Source: Pseudomonas triticifolii (GTDB taxonomy: Bacteria; Pseudomonadota; Gammaproteobacteria; Pseudomonadales; Pseudomonadaceae). Taken from it: a stretch of DNA of 64,000 nucleotides. Made by a program: the position numbers and the translations under genes. Within the stretch, counting starts at the first letter, position 1; each line of letters begins with the position of its first letter. Below the pieces are notes generated by a model that worked only from the letters and a program-made list of their open reading frames with translations, was not told where the DNA came from and ran no database searches. This document shows positions 8,421-16,793 of this stretch, piece after piece. Where the stretch lies: positions 310,001 through 374,000 of the forward strand of contig NZ_JACONV010000001.1 in NCBI RefSeq assembly GCF_014358015.1, written 5' to 3'.

Positions 8421-10031
8421 GTGTCGGAAAATAAAACCCGTGTCGACAATACGGCGAACGGAACCATTTCTCATAAGGGCAAGGATATTTTCTTCGCGGC
8501 CGTAGAAACGACGCGCATGCCGATGGTCGTGACCGATCCCAATAACCCTGATAACCCCATCATCTTTGCCAACAAGGCATTTCTGGAGATGACCGGATAC
8601 CATTCCGATGAAATCGTCGGATCGAACTGCCGCTTCCTGCAAGGTCCGGACACAGACCCTGCGGTGGTAGAGACCATTCGCAACGCGATTCGGGATCGTG
8701 TCGAAATCTCGACCGAAATCCTCAACTACCGCAAGGATGGTTCATCGTTCTGGAATGCATTGTTTATATCGCCCGTTTATAACGATGCCGGTGATCTGAT
8801 TTACTTCTTTGCTTCGCAACTCGATATCAGCCGACGCCGGGACGCCGAAGATGCATTGCGTCAGGCGCAGAAGATGGAGGCCCTCGGGCAATTGACCGGC
8901 GGTATTGCCCACGACTTCAACAATTTGCTGCAGGTCATGGGCGGTTATATCGACTTGATCGGCAGCGCTGCAGAAAAACCCTCTATCGATGTGGCTCGGG
9001 TACAGCGCAGCGTTCACCACGCCAAATCGGCCGTAGAACGGGCCAGTACCTTGACCAAGCAACTGCTTGCGTTTGCCCGTAAGCAAAAACTGCATGGGCG
9101 GGTACTCAATCTCAACGGCCTGATCTCTACCACTGAACCCTTGATAGAGCGAACCTTCGGCCCTGAAGTGATGATCGAGACGGACCTGGATCCTGCGCTC
9201 AAGAACTGCCGAATCGATCCAACCCAGGCCGAAGTCGCGCTGTTGAACATTTTCATTAACGCGCGTGATGCGTTGATCGGCAGACCTGAGCCCAAAGTGT
9301 TCATCGAGACGCGTAACCTCGTTGTCGATGAGCTGGCTAACATGTCTTATGACGGTCTGCTGCCCGGACGCTATGTCAGCATTGCTGTTACAGACAACGG
9401 GATCGGTATGCCTGCCAGCATTCGTGACCGTGTCATGGACCCGTTCTTCACGACAAAGGAGGAGGGCAAGGGTTCTGGACTTGGCCTGTCGATGGTGTAT
9501 GGCTTTGCCAAGCAATCTGGTGGCGCAGCGCGTATTTATACGGAAGAGGGCGTCGGCACGACGCTGCGTCTGTATTTCCCGGTTGATGAGGCTACGATTA
9601 CCCACAGTGAATCGATCCAGGCGCTGGAGCAACGACAACGTTCGGGCACCAGCGAACGGATACTCATCGTTGAGGACCGGCCTGATGTCGCCGAGCTGGC
9701 AAAGATGGTGCTGGACGACTACGGCTACAGCTCAGACATCGTACTCAACGCACGTGAGGCCTTGAAGAAATTCGAGTCCGGCGCCACCTACGATTTGCTG
9801 TTCACTGATCTGATCATGCCTGGCGGTATGAACGGCGTCATGCTGGCTCGTGAAGTTAAACGCCGTTATCCCAAGATAAAAGTACTCCTCACGACAGGCT
9901 ATGCAGAGAGCTCGATCGAGCGAACCGACATTGGCGGATCAGAGTTCGATGTGGTCTCCAAGCCCTGCATGCCCCATGACCTGGCCAGGAAGGTTCGGCA
10001 AGTCCTGGACGGGCCTAATGGCGTTGCCTGA
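8421..10031 (+). CDS. Blue-light LOV hybrid histidine kinase
   Basis: A 536-residue photoreceptor: a LOV domain (about 22-137) with the flavin-adduct Cys70 in [14 protein letters not shown], a HisKA domain with phospho-acceptor His164 in [11 protein letters not shown], an HATPase domain ([20 protein letters not shown]) and a C-terminal receiver with Asp463 in [11 protein letters not shown]. Layout and sequence closely follow the P. syringae LOV histidine kinase, which in that group affects motility, attachment and virulence in response to blue light. I chose the GTG at 8421 because GGGAG lies 7 bases upstream and it makes the adduct cysteine residue 70; a GTG at 8379 is in frame. It is monocistronic. 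Confidence 0.95.
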   Translation: MSENKTRVDNTANGTISHKGKDIFFAAVETTRMPMVVTDPNNPDNPIIFANKAFLEMTGYHSDEIVGSNCRFLQGPDTDPAVVETIRNAIRDRVEISTEILNYRKDGSSFWNALFISPVYNDAGDLIYFFASQLDISRRRDAEDALRQAQKMEALGQLTGGIAHDFNNLLQVMGGYIDLIGSAAEKPSIDVARVQRSVHHAKSAVERASTLTKQLLAFARKQKLHGRVLNLNGLISTTEPLIERTFGPEVMIETDLDPALKNCRIDPTQAEVALLNIFINARDALIGRPEPKVFIETRNLVVDELANMSYDGLLPGRYVSIAVTDNGIGMPASIRDRVMDPFFTTKEEGKGSGLGLSMVYGFAKQSGGAARIYTEEGVGTTLRLYFPVDEATITHSESIQALEQRQRSGTSERILIVEDRPDVAELAKMVLDDYGYSSDIVLNAREALKKFESGATYDLLFTDLIMPGGMNGVMLAREVKRRYPKIKVLLTTGYAESSIERTDIGGSEFDVVSKPCMPHDLARKVRQVLDGPNGVA

Positions 10032-10132
10032 TCGTCCGCAATCGAGGTGATTCCAGAGCGCCGGTATTTGTCTCTATACTGGCGCGATTGCCGTTATCGC
10101 GTGCAATAACCCGTCTTTCAGGAAGAACGAAA

Positions 10133-10522
10133 ATGAAGAAGTCGCTGATCTGTTTCGCCGTGCTTGCCACCAGTGCCGTTACTGTCACAAGTGTGCAGGC
10201 TGCCGGTTGTGGTAATCCGCGCAATGCGTTTGACACTGTGTACTGTGCAGGCAATCTGTTTTCCCAGGCTGACAAATCACTGAACCAAACGTACTCCGAA
10301 CTGCGTAAACAACTGCCTGCGGATCAGCAGAATATGCTCAAGAAATCACAGCTGAGCTGGATAAAGGACCGGGATGCCAAGTGCAGCCGCGAGGAAAGTA
10401 ACGGGTACTTTGTTAACCTCGATTGCGCCGTGACGATGACGCAGGATCGTTCTGAGTTCCTGAAGGAACGTCAGCGTGAGTGCAGTTCGACCGGGTGCGA
10501 GGCAAGCAAGCTGGCCGAATAA
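10133..10522 (+). CDS. LprI-family (DUF1311) secreted protein
   Basis: A 129-residue protein with a clear signal peptide (MKKSLICFAVLATSAVTV..., cleaved near VQA). The mature part has the DUF1311 pattern: CGNPRNAFDTVYC, a helix with LNQTYSELRKQL and SQLSWIKDRDAKC. Six cysteines in the mature part suggest disulfides in the periplasm. The family includes a lysozyme inhibitor, but most members are uncharacterised, so the name is a family label only. A 16-bp perfect hairpin follows the stop codon. Confidence 0.82.
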   Translation: MKKSLICFAVLATSAVTVTSVQAAGCGNPRNAFDTVYCAGNLFSQADKSLNQTYSELRKQLPADQQNMLKKSQLSWIKDRDAKCSREESNGYFVNLDCAVTMTQDRSEFLKERQRECSSTGCEASKLAE

Positions 10523-10529
10523 GGAAGCT

Positions 10530-10568
10530 AATGCCATTCGGTGATAAGGACGATCACCGAATGGCATT
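10530..10568. terminator. 16-bp perfect hairpin after the LprI-like gene
   Basis: Arms 10530-10545 and 10553-10568 pair perfectly over 16 bp around a 7-nt loop, eight bases after the stop codon. No U-run follows, so it may stabilise the mRNA end or end transcription weakly. The next 295 bases up to 10863 hold no gene; they are AT-rich near 10740-10800 and presumably carry the promoter of the next gene. Confidence 0.5.
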
Positions 10569-10863
10569 GTTCACGCGAGGTTTATATAACGGTTTTCTTT
10601 GCACTGCGTTTCAATAGCGGACATCAAGCAACTCAAGTCTCATTTATGAAGCGCTCTCATGTAACGTGGCGCGCCTGCAATCACGGCACAGTTGGAACGT
10701 GCGTGAGCCGTTACGTTCCGTCTTCAGTAACGGTTATTCGTAGAGTATTTACTCTTTAAAAAAACCTATAAAAAATATTAAACTTCTTGAATTGCCTTTG
10801 GGTCATTAAAACGTACGCCAAATACTTTAGCGTGTTCTGCCACTGACTCGAAGGATTACCACT

Positions 10864-11883
10864 ATGATTCGCGATGACCGTATCGCTCCGGGCACCCCTG
10901 TCTATCAAGACACTCATGCCATGGCACCTTTGCTGAAACGTATATCCTGGAGTGCGATTCTGGCCGGTGTGGTACTGGCCATGGTTGTTTCCTTATTGTT
11001 GAGTTTGTTGGGCACGGCCATCGGTACTGCCAGTATTGATCCCATGCAAGAAGCTAATCCTATGTCAGGCATTGGCACAGGTGCTGGCATTTGGGTCGTA
11101 GTCAGTTCGGTCATCTCACTGTTCGTGGGTGGCTGGGCCGCAGGTCGTCTGGCCCAGCGTGAAGGCGCTTTCCATGGCCTGTTGGTATGGGCAAGCGTTT
11201 CGCTGATCACTGTGTACCTGGTGAGCAGTGCTGTCACTGGCGTGGTGCGTGGTGGCTTGAATCTGGCAGGCAGCGGCATGTCGGCTTTGGGTAGCGGTAT
11301 TGCTCAGGTTGCTCCGGCACTGGGCGGCAAGATCCAGGATCAGCTTCGCGATCAGGGTATCGACTTCAACCTGAACGACATTCAGGGTGAAATCGAGAAG
11401 GCCATGCGTCAGACCGGCAAAGCCGAACTGAACCCGGACGCCATCAAACAGGAAGCTCAGGCAACTCAGCAAGATGCACAGAATACTGCCGAGCGCAGCG
11501 CTCAGAACCCACAACAGGCAGACGAACAATTGGGCGGTCTGATGGATCGCATCAAGGCCAAGGGTGACCAGGCTTGGGATGCAGCTGATCGTCAGGCGTT
11601 GGTCAATCTGATCAAGGCACGCGGCAACAAGACGGATGCTGAAGCCAACCAGATCGTTGATCAGGCACAGGCCAGCTACCGTCAGGCTTATGCCAAGTAT
11701 CAGGAGTTGAAGGCACAGGCCGAACAGAAAGCCCGTGAAGCAGCTGAAGTGGCTGCCAAGCGTGTATCGCAAGGCGCATGGATTCTGCTGATTACGCTGG
11801 TGATTTCGGGTCTGGTTGCTGCCGGTGCGGGCGTACTGGGTCGTCGTACTCAGCCACCTGCGAAGATCGTTTCAGCGGTGTAA
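10864..11883 (+). CDS. Membrane protein with central coiled coil
   Basis: 339 residues. Three predicted membrane segments lie in the N-terminal third (about 24-48, 76-95 and 104-124), glycine-rich and followed by a long Gln/Ala-rich helical region (about 185-305, EAQATQQDAQNTAERSAQ...) that looks like a coiled coil, then one membrane segment (about 305-325) and a short basic tail. This layout is seen in conserved pseudomonad membrane proteins annotated loosely as PhnA-like or CAP-Gly proteins; I see neither of those domains. The function is unknown; a role in envelope stress or membrane organisation would be a guess. It has its own strong terminator and is monocistronic. Confidence 0.75.
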   Translation: MIRDDRIAPGTPVYQDTHAMAPLLKRISWSAILAGVVLAMVVSLLLSLLGTAIGTASIDPMQEANPMSGIGTGAGIWVVVSSVISLFVGGWAAGRLAQREGAFHGLLVWASVSLITVYLVSSAVTGVVRGGLNLAGSGMSALGSGIAQVAPALGGKIQDQLRDQGIDFNLNDIQGEIEKAMRQTGKAELNPDAIKQEAQATQQDAQNTAERSAQNPQQADEQLGGLMDRIKAKGDQAWDAADRQALVNLIKARGNKTDAEANQIVDQAQASYRQAYAKYQELKAQAEQKAREAAEVAAKRVSQGAWILLITLVISGLVAAGAGVLGRRTQPPAKIVSAV

Positions 11884-11910
11884 TTAAAACGTTGAGCTGA
11901 TCTACTCGAG

Positions 11911-11939
11911 AGGGGGAACGTTATCGTTCCCCCTTTTTA
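11911..11939 (+). terminator. Rho-independent terminator
   Basis: A 10-bp stem (AGGGGGAACG / CGTTCCCCCT) with a TTAT loop is followed directly by a T-run, 28 bases after the stop codon of the membrane protein gene. Confidence 0.9.
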
Positions 11940-11975
11940 CGTTCTAAAAAGATAACCTGGCGTGACACGTTGGGC

Positions 11976-12893
11976 TCATCGCCTGGACCTGTCTGGCCAG
12001 TACTTGTCGACATGGCTCTGGATCTCGCGCCGCATGAATGCGCCGGACTGATCGGCGCGTTCTTCCCAGCCGAACACACAAGCAGTCACAATGCCGTCGA
12101 AGCCAACTCTGGCCAGAGAGGAGAAGAAGACGTCCCAGTCTATCTCTCCTTGATACATGTCCATGTGCTGATGCACGGTCACTTTGGCGCCCGGTGGATT
12201 GACGATGTAGCGCAATCCCGAAGAAGCTTTGTGGTTCCAGGTATCGGCAATATGAACATGGGCGATCATGGGACCTGCCTCAGCAATCATCTTCGCCATG
12301 TCATCGCCAAAGAAGAACGTGTGGGGCGCGCAGTAAAGAAACCTGACGTTGTTGGAGTCGATGGTTTTCAGCATGTCCAACGCCGGTTGCAATGTTTCGC
12401 ACCAATCTTCAGGGTGAGGTTCGATATTGAGGCTGACGCCCTGTCTTTCGAATTCAGGCACCAATTCCTCCATTGAGCGCCACCACGCTGCTTCGCTTGA
12501 CTCATGGCTGTGACTGCCGCCGCAGCAATTGCTTTTGTGCCCGCGCTCTGGCGAAGGTCCGCGACCGAACTCGGAGTTCATAGTGTCGCAACCCAGTTCG
12601 ACGGCGACCTGGATGGCCTGTTTCCAATACTCTACTGCTGTCCTGCGCTCATCTTCGTGTGGACTTGCCCAGCGATACATGGGTAACAATGAGGCGATCT
12701 GTACGCCATGATCTTTCAAGGCTTTCTTGAGCTCTGCGATACGGTCCTTGTGCGCACGAGGCCTGACCCACCAGGGTAGAAAATCATCGCGGGGTGACAG
12801 TTCCAGGTATTCGTATCCCATCTCTGCAGCCTTGCGGCACACCTCGGGCAAACTAAGGTGGCGATGCATGTACGGATCCAGCGCTATTTTCAT
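11976..12893 (-). CDS. Sugar phosphate isomerase/epimerase (TIM barrel)
   Basis: 305 residues of the AP-endonuclease-2/xylose-isomerase TIM-barrel superfamily: LELSPRDDFLPWW at the second strand, NSEFGRGP, then NIEPHPEDW and HVHIADTWNHK supplying typical Glu/His/Asp metal ligands. Members isomerise or epimerise sugars, often in inositol or rare-sugar catabolism. An insert at about 118-134 contains SNCCGGSHSHES, a Cys/His-rich patch that is unusual for the fold. It is divergent from a LacI-family gene at 13164, the likely regulator. The actual substrate is unknown; no further sugar enzymes are adjacent. Confidence 0.85.
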   Translation of the reverse strand: MKIALDPYMHRHLSLPEVCRKAAEMGYEYLELSPRDDFLPWWVRPRAHKDRIAELKKALKDHGVQIASLLPMYRWASPHEDERRTAVEYWKQAIQVAVELGCDTMNSEFGRGPSPERGHKSNCCGGSHSHESSEAAWWRSMEELVPEFERQGVSLNIEPHPEDWCETLQPALDMLKTIDSNNVRFLYCAPHTFFFGDDMAKMIAEAGPMIAHVHIADTWNHKASSGLRYIVNPPGAKVTVHQHMDMYQGEIDWDVFFSSLARVGFDGIVTACVFGWEERADQSGAFMRREIQSHVDKYWPDRSRR

Positions 12894-13163
12894 TTTTGTT
12901 CTCCAGTGGGGAAATCTTGAGCAGCCCGTACCGGGCCTCGCCTGATCGGTGATTCAGTAGTCGATCCATATGTCGCCCTGAAAGCCTAAGCCCCAGCAGC
13001 GGACGTTGGATAAAGGGATGGCCATCCCGCATCGGTTGTTTTGGTATCGGAGGAGGGGGCTGATGGCCGCTTCTGGATCCTAGGTTGGTGCGTCTGGCAC
13101 TGCTATAGTCCAATCGAAAAAGCTGTCAAAACCTTTCATCAATGTGAGAAGGGCTTTCATTTT

Positions 13164-14213
13164 ATGTCAGAGCATGAAGGCGACCTACGTCGTCCTACAA
13201 TGGCGGATGTCGCTCGAGAAGCGGGGGTCAGCCTGTCGACAGTCGATCGCGTACTCAATCTGCGCGCTACCGTACGCGTCGACACGGCCCAACGCATTTC
13301 GGCCGCAGCGCAACGTCTTGGCTTTCATGCGCGTAACGTCATCGAGCAGCGCCTGCAGCACAGTCGTCCTACGGTACGGCTGGGGTTTTTACTGCAGAAA
13401 AGTGGCGTGGCGTTCTATCAAGGTCTGGCGCAGGCGTTAGCGGATGCAGCCGCCGTCAGCCCGACTGCCCGGGTTCGGGTGATGATCGGCTACCTGGATG
13501 ATTTGAACCCGCGAGTCGTGGCCCAGCGCATTCTTGCGCTGGGCAAGGACGTTGACGCGCTGGGCGTCGTGGCCGCCGACCATCATGAGGTACAAGACGC
13601 AGTCGCCGAGCTTGTCCGCAGCGGGGTTCCTGTGCTGGCGATGATTTCTGAACTGGGAAGCCATGCAGGCGCCGGTTTCGTGGGGGTAGACAGCCGCCAA
13701 ATGGGGCGAGTGGCCGGCTGGTTCATCAGTCGACTGGCTGAGTGTCCAGGTCCTGTGGCCGTCATGGTCGGCAGCCAGCGGTTCCAGTGTCAGGAACTGT
13801 GCGAGTTGAGTTTTCAGAGCTACATGGCCGAATCAGCCGGCGACTGGGAGCTGCTGGCTTCGCGCCTGACGCTGGAGGACGAAGAGTTTGCGCGGGGCAA
13901 CACGCTGGATCTACTGACTGCGTGCCCCGATCTGGCGGGTCTGTATGTAGCGGGAGGCGGTATAGAAGGTGTAATCAGTGCGTTGGAGGAGTTGCGCAAG
14001 CGTCGCGTACGTCTGCCAACGGTGGTGTGCCATGACGTCACGAATCTGACCCGAGATGCGCTGCACACGGGACTGGTGCAGGCCGTGCTGTCGCATCCGG
14101 TAGAAACGCTTGCGAGGCGGGCGACGCAAATACTGATCGAGGCTGTCGGTACGGCGACGCCACCAGGTCGGGTCTTGCTGTCATTGCAGACAGACGTTAT
14201 CGAGAGCGTTTGA
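13164..14213 (+). CDS. LacI-family transcriptional regulator
   Basis: 349 residues: a LacI helix-turn-helix (about 12-60, TMADVAREAGVSLSTVDRVLN) and a periplasmic-binding-protein-like sugar-sensing domain (from about 70, RLGFLLQKSGVAFYQGL). STVDRVLN in place of the more common ATVSRVLN groups it with regulators whose C-terminus resembles ribose or inositol binding proteins. I chose the ATG at 13164; the longer frame from 13041 precedes any family similarity. It is divergent from the TIM-barrel isomerase with about 270 bp between, and probably controls it. Confidence 0.9.
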   Translation: MSEHEGDLRRPTMADVAREAGVSLSTVDRVLNLRATVRVDTAQRISAAAQRLGFHARNVIEQRLQHSRPTVRLGFLLQKSGVAFYQGLAQALADAAAVSPTARVRVMIGYLDDLNPRVVAQRILALGKDVDALGVVAADHHEVQDAVAELVRSGVPVLAMISELGSHAGAGFVGVDSRQMGRVAGWFISRLAECPGPVAVMVGSQRFQCQELCELSFQSYMAESAGDWELLASRLTLEDEEFARGNTLDLLTACPDLAGLYVAGGGIEGVISALEELRKRRVRLPTVVCHDVTNLTRDALHTGLVQAVLSHPVETLARRATQILIEAVGTATPPGRVLLSLQTDVIESV

Positions 14214-14297
14214 ACATGAGGTGTCGCAAGCGATGCGAAACAGGGAAGGGGACAGGGCTGCCGCTCCATGTTTCAGCCCATCTGGATTACTGTAGAT

Positions 14298-14331
14298 ATA
14301 ACTCAACTAAATGACTCTTTAGTTGAGTTAT
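14298..14331. repeat. 14-bp perfect AT-rich inverted repeat
   Basis: Arms at 14298-14311 (ATAACTCAACTAAA) and 14318-14331 pair perfectly around a 6-nt spacer, 84 bases after the LacI stop. It may be the terminator of that gene or an operator for the next one; no U-run follows directly. Confidence 0.55.
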
Positions 14332-14490
14332 CAGGGATTTTTATAATAATGTGAGCGAGGAGGATAGTGTAAACGGTGTTTTTCGGAAATACCCTTCAGC
14401 TTGCGCTTCCTTATCTGAGTAGGTTCGACAAGGATATGCAGGGACAATGCAGTGTTCATTACCAACCTCAAAGACTTAAGGAGTGCAGCC

Positions 14491-14895
14491 ATGCCTATCT
14501 ATCTGGCCGCTGATCAGACATTGAACGTAGGACAGGCGCTTGTTGTGGAAGCCCCGGCCAAGGAAGGCAACTTTGTCGTCGTATTCGAAGATGATGAAAC
14601 CACCGGCTATTTTTACGCACTGGTCCCAAAGGCTGATGAGAATCCGATTCAGGATGCACTGCATATCTACAACGTGGCAGACGTTATTGATCGAGACAAG
14701 CCGTCAAACGTCAGGATTGGCTGGTCCATGGACCATACCAAGGCGGTTCTGTTAATCAACGACCAGCCTCATGCCGTATTTGATTTCCAGGCCCGGCAAG
14801 GCTATTGCCGCACTGGGTGTCCGTCCCCAAGCAGTAAAAGCTGGTCGGCCAAAGGGCACGACTGGGACGATACCGCGCTCAAGTTGTTTGCCTGA
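14491..14895 (+). CDS. DUF2251-family protein
   Basis: A 134-residue soluble protein with no signal peptide. The sequence (GNFVVVFEDDETTGYFYAL, then IGWSMDHTKAVLLINDQPH and QGYCRTGCP) fits the DUF2251 family, whose function is unknown. Start at 14491 is supported by TAAGGAG seven bases upstream; an ATG at 14452 would add 13 residues without a ribosome site. It is flanked by a 14-bp inverted repeat upstream and a hairpin downstream, so it is probably transcribed alone. Confidence 0.75.
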   Translation: MPIYLAADQTLNVGQALVVEAPAKEGNFVVVFEDDETTGYFYALVPKADENPIQDALHIYNVADVIDRDKPSNVRIGWSMDHTKAVLLINDQPHAVFDFQARQGYCRTGCPSPSSKSWSAKGHDWDDTALKLFA

Positions 14896-14899
14896 TCGC

Positions 14900-14928
14900 A
14901 GGTCCGTCTGGCGTGGCCAGGCGGACCT
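14900..14928. terminator. Bidirectional hairpin between convergent genes
   Basis: A 12-bp stem with one G-T pair (14900-14911 with 14917-14928, loop CGTGG) sits between the convergent DUF2251 and small secreted-protein genes. There is no clear U-run on either side. Confidence 0.5.
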
Positions 14929-14937
14929 GACGACATG

Positions 14938-15240
14938 TCAAAAGCCCTTCATGCATTTACGCACATCGTCATCGATCAGGTTGTCCGGCTTGATGCATTC
15001 GCGTAGGGATTTCCTGTCGGCAGCCTTATCGATGTCACGTGAATCCGTAAGCGCAGGATTATCTCTGTTACGACATTGAGGGGCCTGATTCAACCTGGTG
15101 CCAGCCAGGATGTCGCAGGCAAAAGCGTTACTCAGGGCGTGAATATGTTTGCCGAAAGGTTTGGTGATCTCTGTAATTGAGCTTGCCGACCAGGCAAGCG
15201 AACTGAAACAGACAGAGACGAGTACCAGGGTGTGTTTCAT
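14938..15240 (-). CDS. Small secreted protein of unknown function
   Basis: 100 residues from the ATG at 15240, which has AAGGA just upstream. The N-terminus (MKHTLVLVSVCFSSLAWSA) is a good signal peptide. The mature part has four cysteines (FACDIL, PQCRNR, RECIKP, RKCMKG), suggesting two disulfides in the periplasm. I do not recognise a family. It is convergent with the DUF2251 gene. Confidence 0.65.
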   Translation of the reverse strand: MKHTLVLVSVCFSSLAWSASSITEITKPFGKHIHALSNAFACDILAGTRLNQAPQCRNRDNPALTDSRDIDKAADRKSLRECIKPDNLIDDDVRKCMKGF

Positions 15241-15845
15241 GTTCCATCCTTGAACGTGAGCCGACGGTGGTTGCTGTCGATTATCCAAGGGCTTGCGCAG
15301 AGTGTCACTGAGCGATTGCTGTGCTTGAACTGAGCTGTCCTGGCGTGCGCGAGAAAAACCCTTATGGCCGCATAATGTATATTATGTTAAATTTTATCTG
15401 TTTGTTACGTAGCACCGTTTGTGTCGCCTGTATCTGAAAACCGGGATTTGCCTAGAATTACCAGAATCGTTTGAAATCAAGACCACGCGCGCACTTCCTC
15501 TCCATCTCGTGAGCTTCATCTGCTCCAGCCTCCTCATCCTGCAGAACTGAAAACCAGAATACCGACCCCGCCAGTTGTGTCACCGCGATCACATCCGCAG
15601 CCACCATTCTAGAAGATCGCCGAATGTTCGCCACAAGCCCATTTGCAGCCTACGCGTCTGGTCATATTACGGCTGACCGCTCAGCGCCTGGGCTTGCCAG
15701 ATTGGATATCAAACGCCAGGGCTCAAGCACTCGTACGTGTCGCCAGCCCCAACACCATCATTGATACCTTGAGTCCAGATCGAACGCCCGAGCACCCGAT
15801 CCTTGCAATATCAAACACCATCGACTCAAATTAGGACTGGTTTAC
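15241..15845. other. 605-bp intergenic region without a supported gene
   Basis: The left part near 15370-15400 is AT-rich and contains CATAAT/ATTATG arms at 15371-15376 and 15381-15386, perhaps an operator. A 63-codon ORF at 15643 has no family similarity. The right part leads into the IS66 remnant; I could not recognise the IS66 orfA there. Confidence 0.5.
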
Positions 15846-16200
15846 ATGGCAGAGCCGCAACCGACATATCCTCTGTTCCCACCTTGGCTCGCCATCGAGC
15901 CCATGGACATGCGCGCCGGCACTGAAACGGCGCTGGCGCGAGTTGTCGCGGTGTTCGGTGGCGAAGCCCCACTGTGCTTATCTGTTCGCCAATCGCCGCG
16001 CCAATCGTATAAAAGTGTTGGTGCATGACGGCGTGGGGATTTGGCTTGCAGCCCGGCGTTTGAATCAAGGGCGCTTCTTTTGGCCTGGTGTGCGACACGG
16101 CTCCGAATTGGCCTCGCTGGACTGCCCATCGCTCGTTCGACCTTGGCGCAGTGGGTGGGCAACTGTGGCGTGCAACCTCGAGTGGACTACTGTCGAAGCG
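15846..16200 (+). mobile_element. Degenerate IS66-family remnant (tnpB and tnpC pieces)
   Basis: The first stretch (frame from 15846) reads PWLAIEPMDMRAGTETALARV, the start of IS66 TnpB. A frameshift near 15955 moves the match to another frame, PHCAYLFANRRANRIKVLV and then GIWLAARRLNQGRFFWPG, the conserved core of TnpB. From 16125 a third frame reads PIARSTLAQWVGNCGVQP, which belongs to the IS66 transposase TnpC, so an internal deletion has joined the two genes. No terminal repeats were recognised. The element cannot be active. Confidence 0.75.
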
Positions 16201-16236
16201 ACTATTTTCCAAGCGTCTAATTTTTAGGAGAGAACC

Positions 16237-16599
16237 ATAAAGGCTTTATCAATTGTACGGCCCAGTGGCGGCCGAATTGCTTCTGGCGAGAAAATCCTCG
16301 AAGTCCGTCGTTGGCTTCCAGACTTAGATCCTTCCGAGGATCTACTGATTGTGGAAAACGGGCGATTTCTCCATAACGATGGGGACGAAGACGATAACGG
16401 TATTGCTGTGGCAATTGTGCGCGTGAAAGCCGTGCGTCCCTTCATCCTCGCTGATATGCAAGCGGCCTGTGCAAGCTATTTTGAGGATGGCTGGCTCGCA
16501 TGGGAGTTGAGTGACATAAGGCCAGTCACATACCCTGTGACCATCCGTGCGGCACGTGGTATCTACGAGGTAGATTTCCTACTCCCAGACAAACGCTGA
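16237..16599 (+). pseudogene. ASCH-domain ORF with ATA in place of ATG
   Basis: An open frame of 120 codons reads xKALSIVRPSGGRIASGEK, then EVRRWLPDLDPSEDLLIVE and ends FLLPDKR; it resembles ASCH-domain proteins (PUA-like fold, predicted RNA or nucleotide binding). A good ribosome site, TAGGAG, sits at 16224-16229 with normal spacing to codon 16237-16239, but this codon is ATA. The first in-frame standard start is the GTG at 16348, which would lose the ASCH signature (RPSGGRIASGEK). The rest of the frame is intact, so the loss looks recent, or the gene is translated poorly from ATA. It lies directly after the IS66 remnant. Confidence 0.6.
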
Positions 16600-16793
16600 A
16601 CATTGAGCAAGATGTGCTGGGCAGACGCTTACCATTCACCCAGTCTGTATTCGCAAACCCGTTCTCAGCTCTTCGACAGAGCTTGGCGTGAAGCTCAAGA
16701 GCTTCTGGGTCATGCGGAGTTCAAGAAAGGTTGACCACAAGGTTACGGCTGTTTTTGCATCGCTGGCGTTGCAGAGTTATCGATGCCCCGCTT

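Noticed and set aside
10644..10660. Copy of the LacI operator (TATGAAGCGCTCTCAT)
   Set aside because: One arm has an extra base, so the palindrome is broken, and it is 40 kb from the regulator.
10780..10807. AlgU-type promoter before the membrane protein gene
   Set aside because: AAACTT-N17-TCATT is only a loose match to GAACTT-N16/17-TCTGA; too weak to call.
15643..15834. 63-codon frame before the IS66 remnant
   Set aside because: No similarity to IS66 orfA or other families and no ribosome site.
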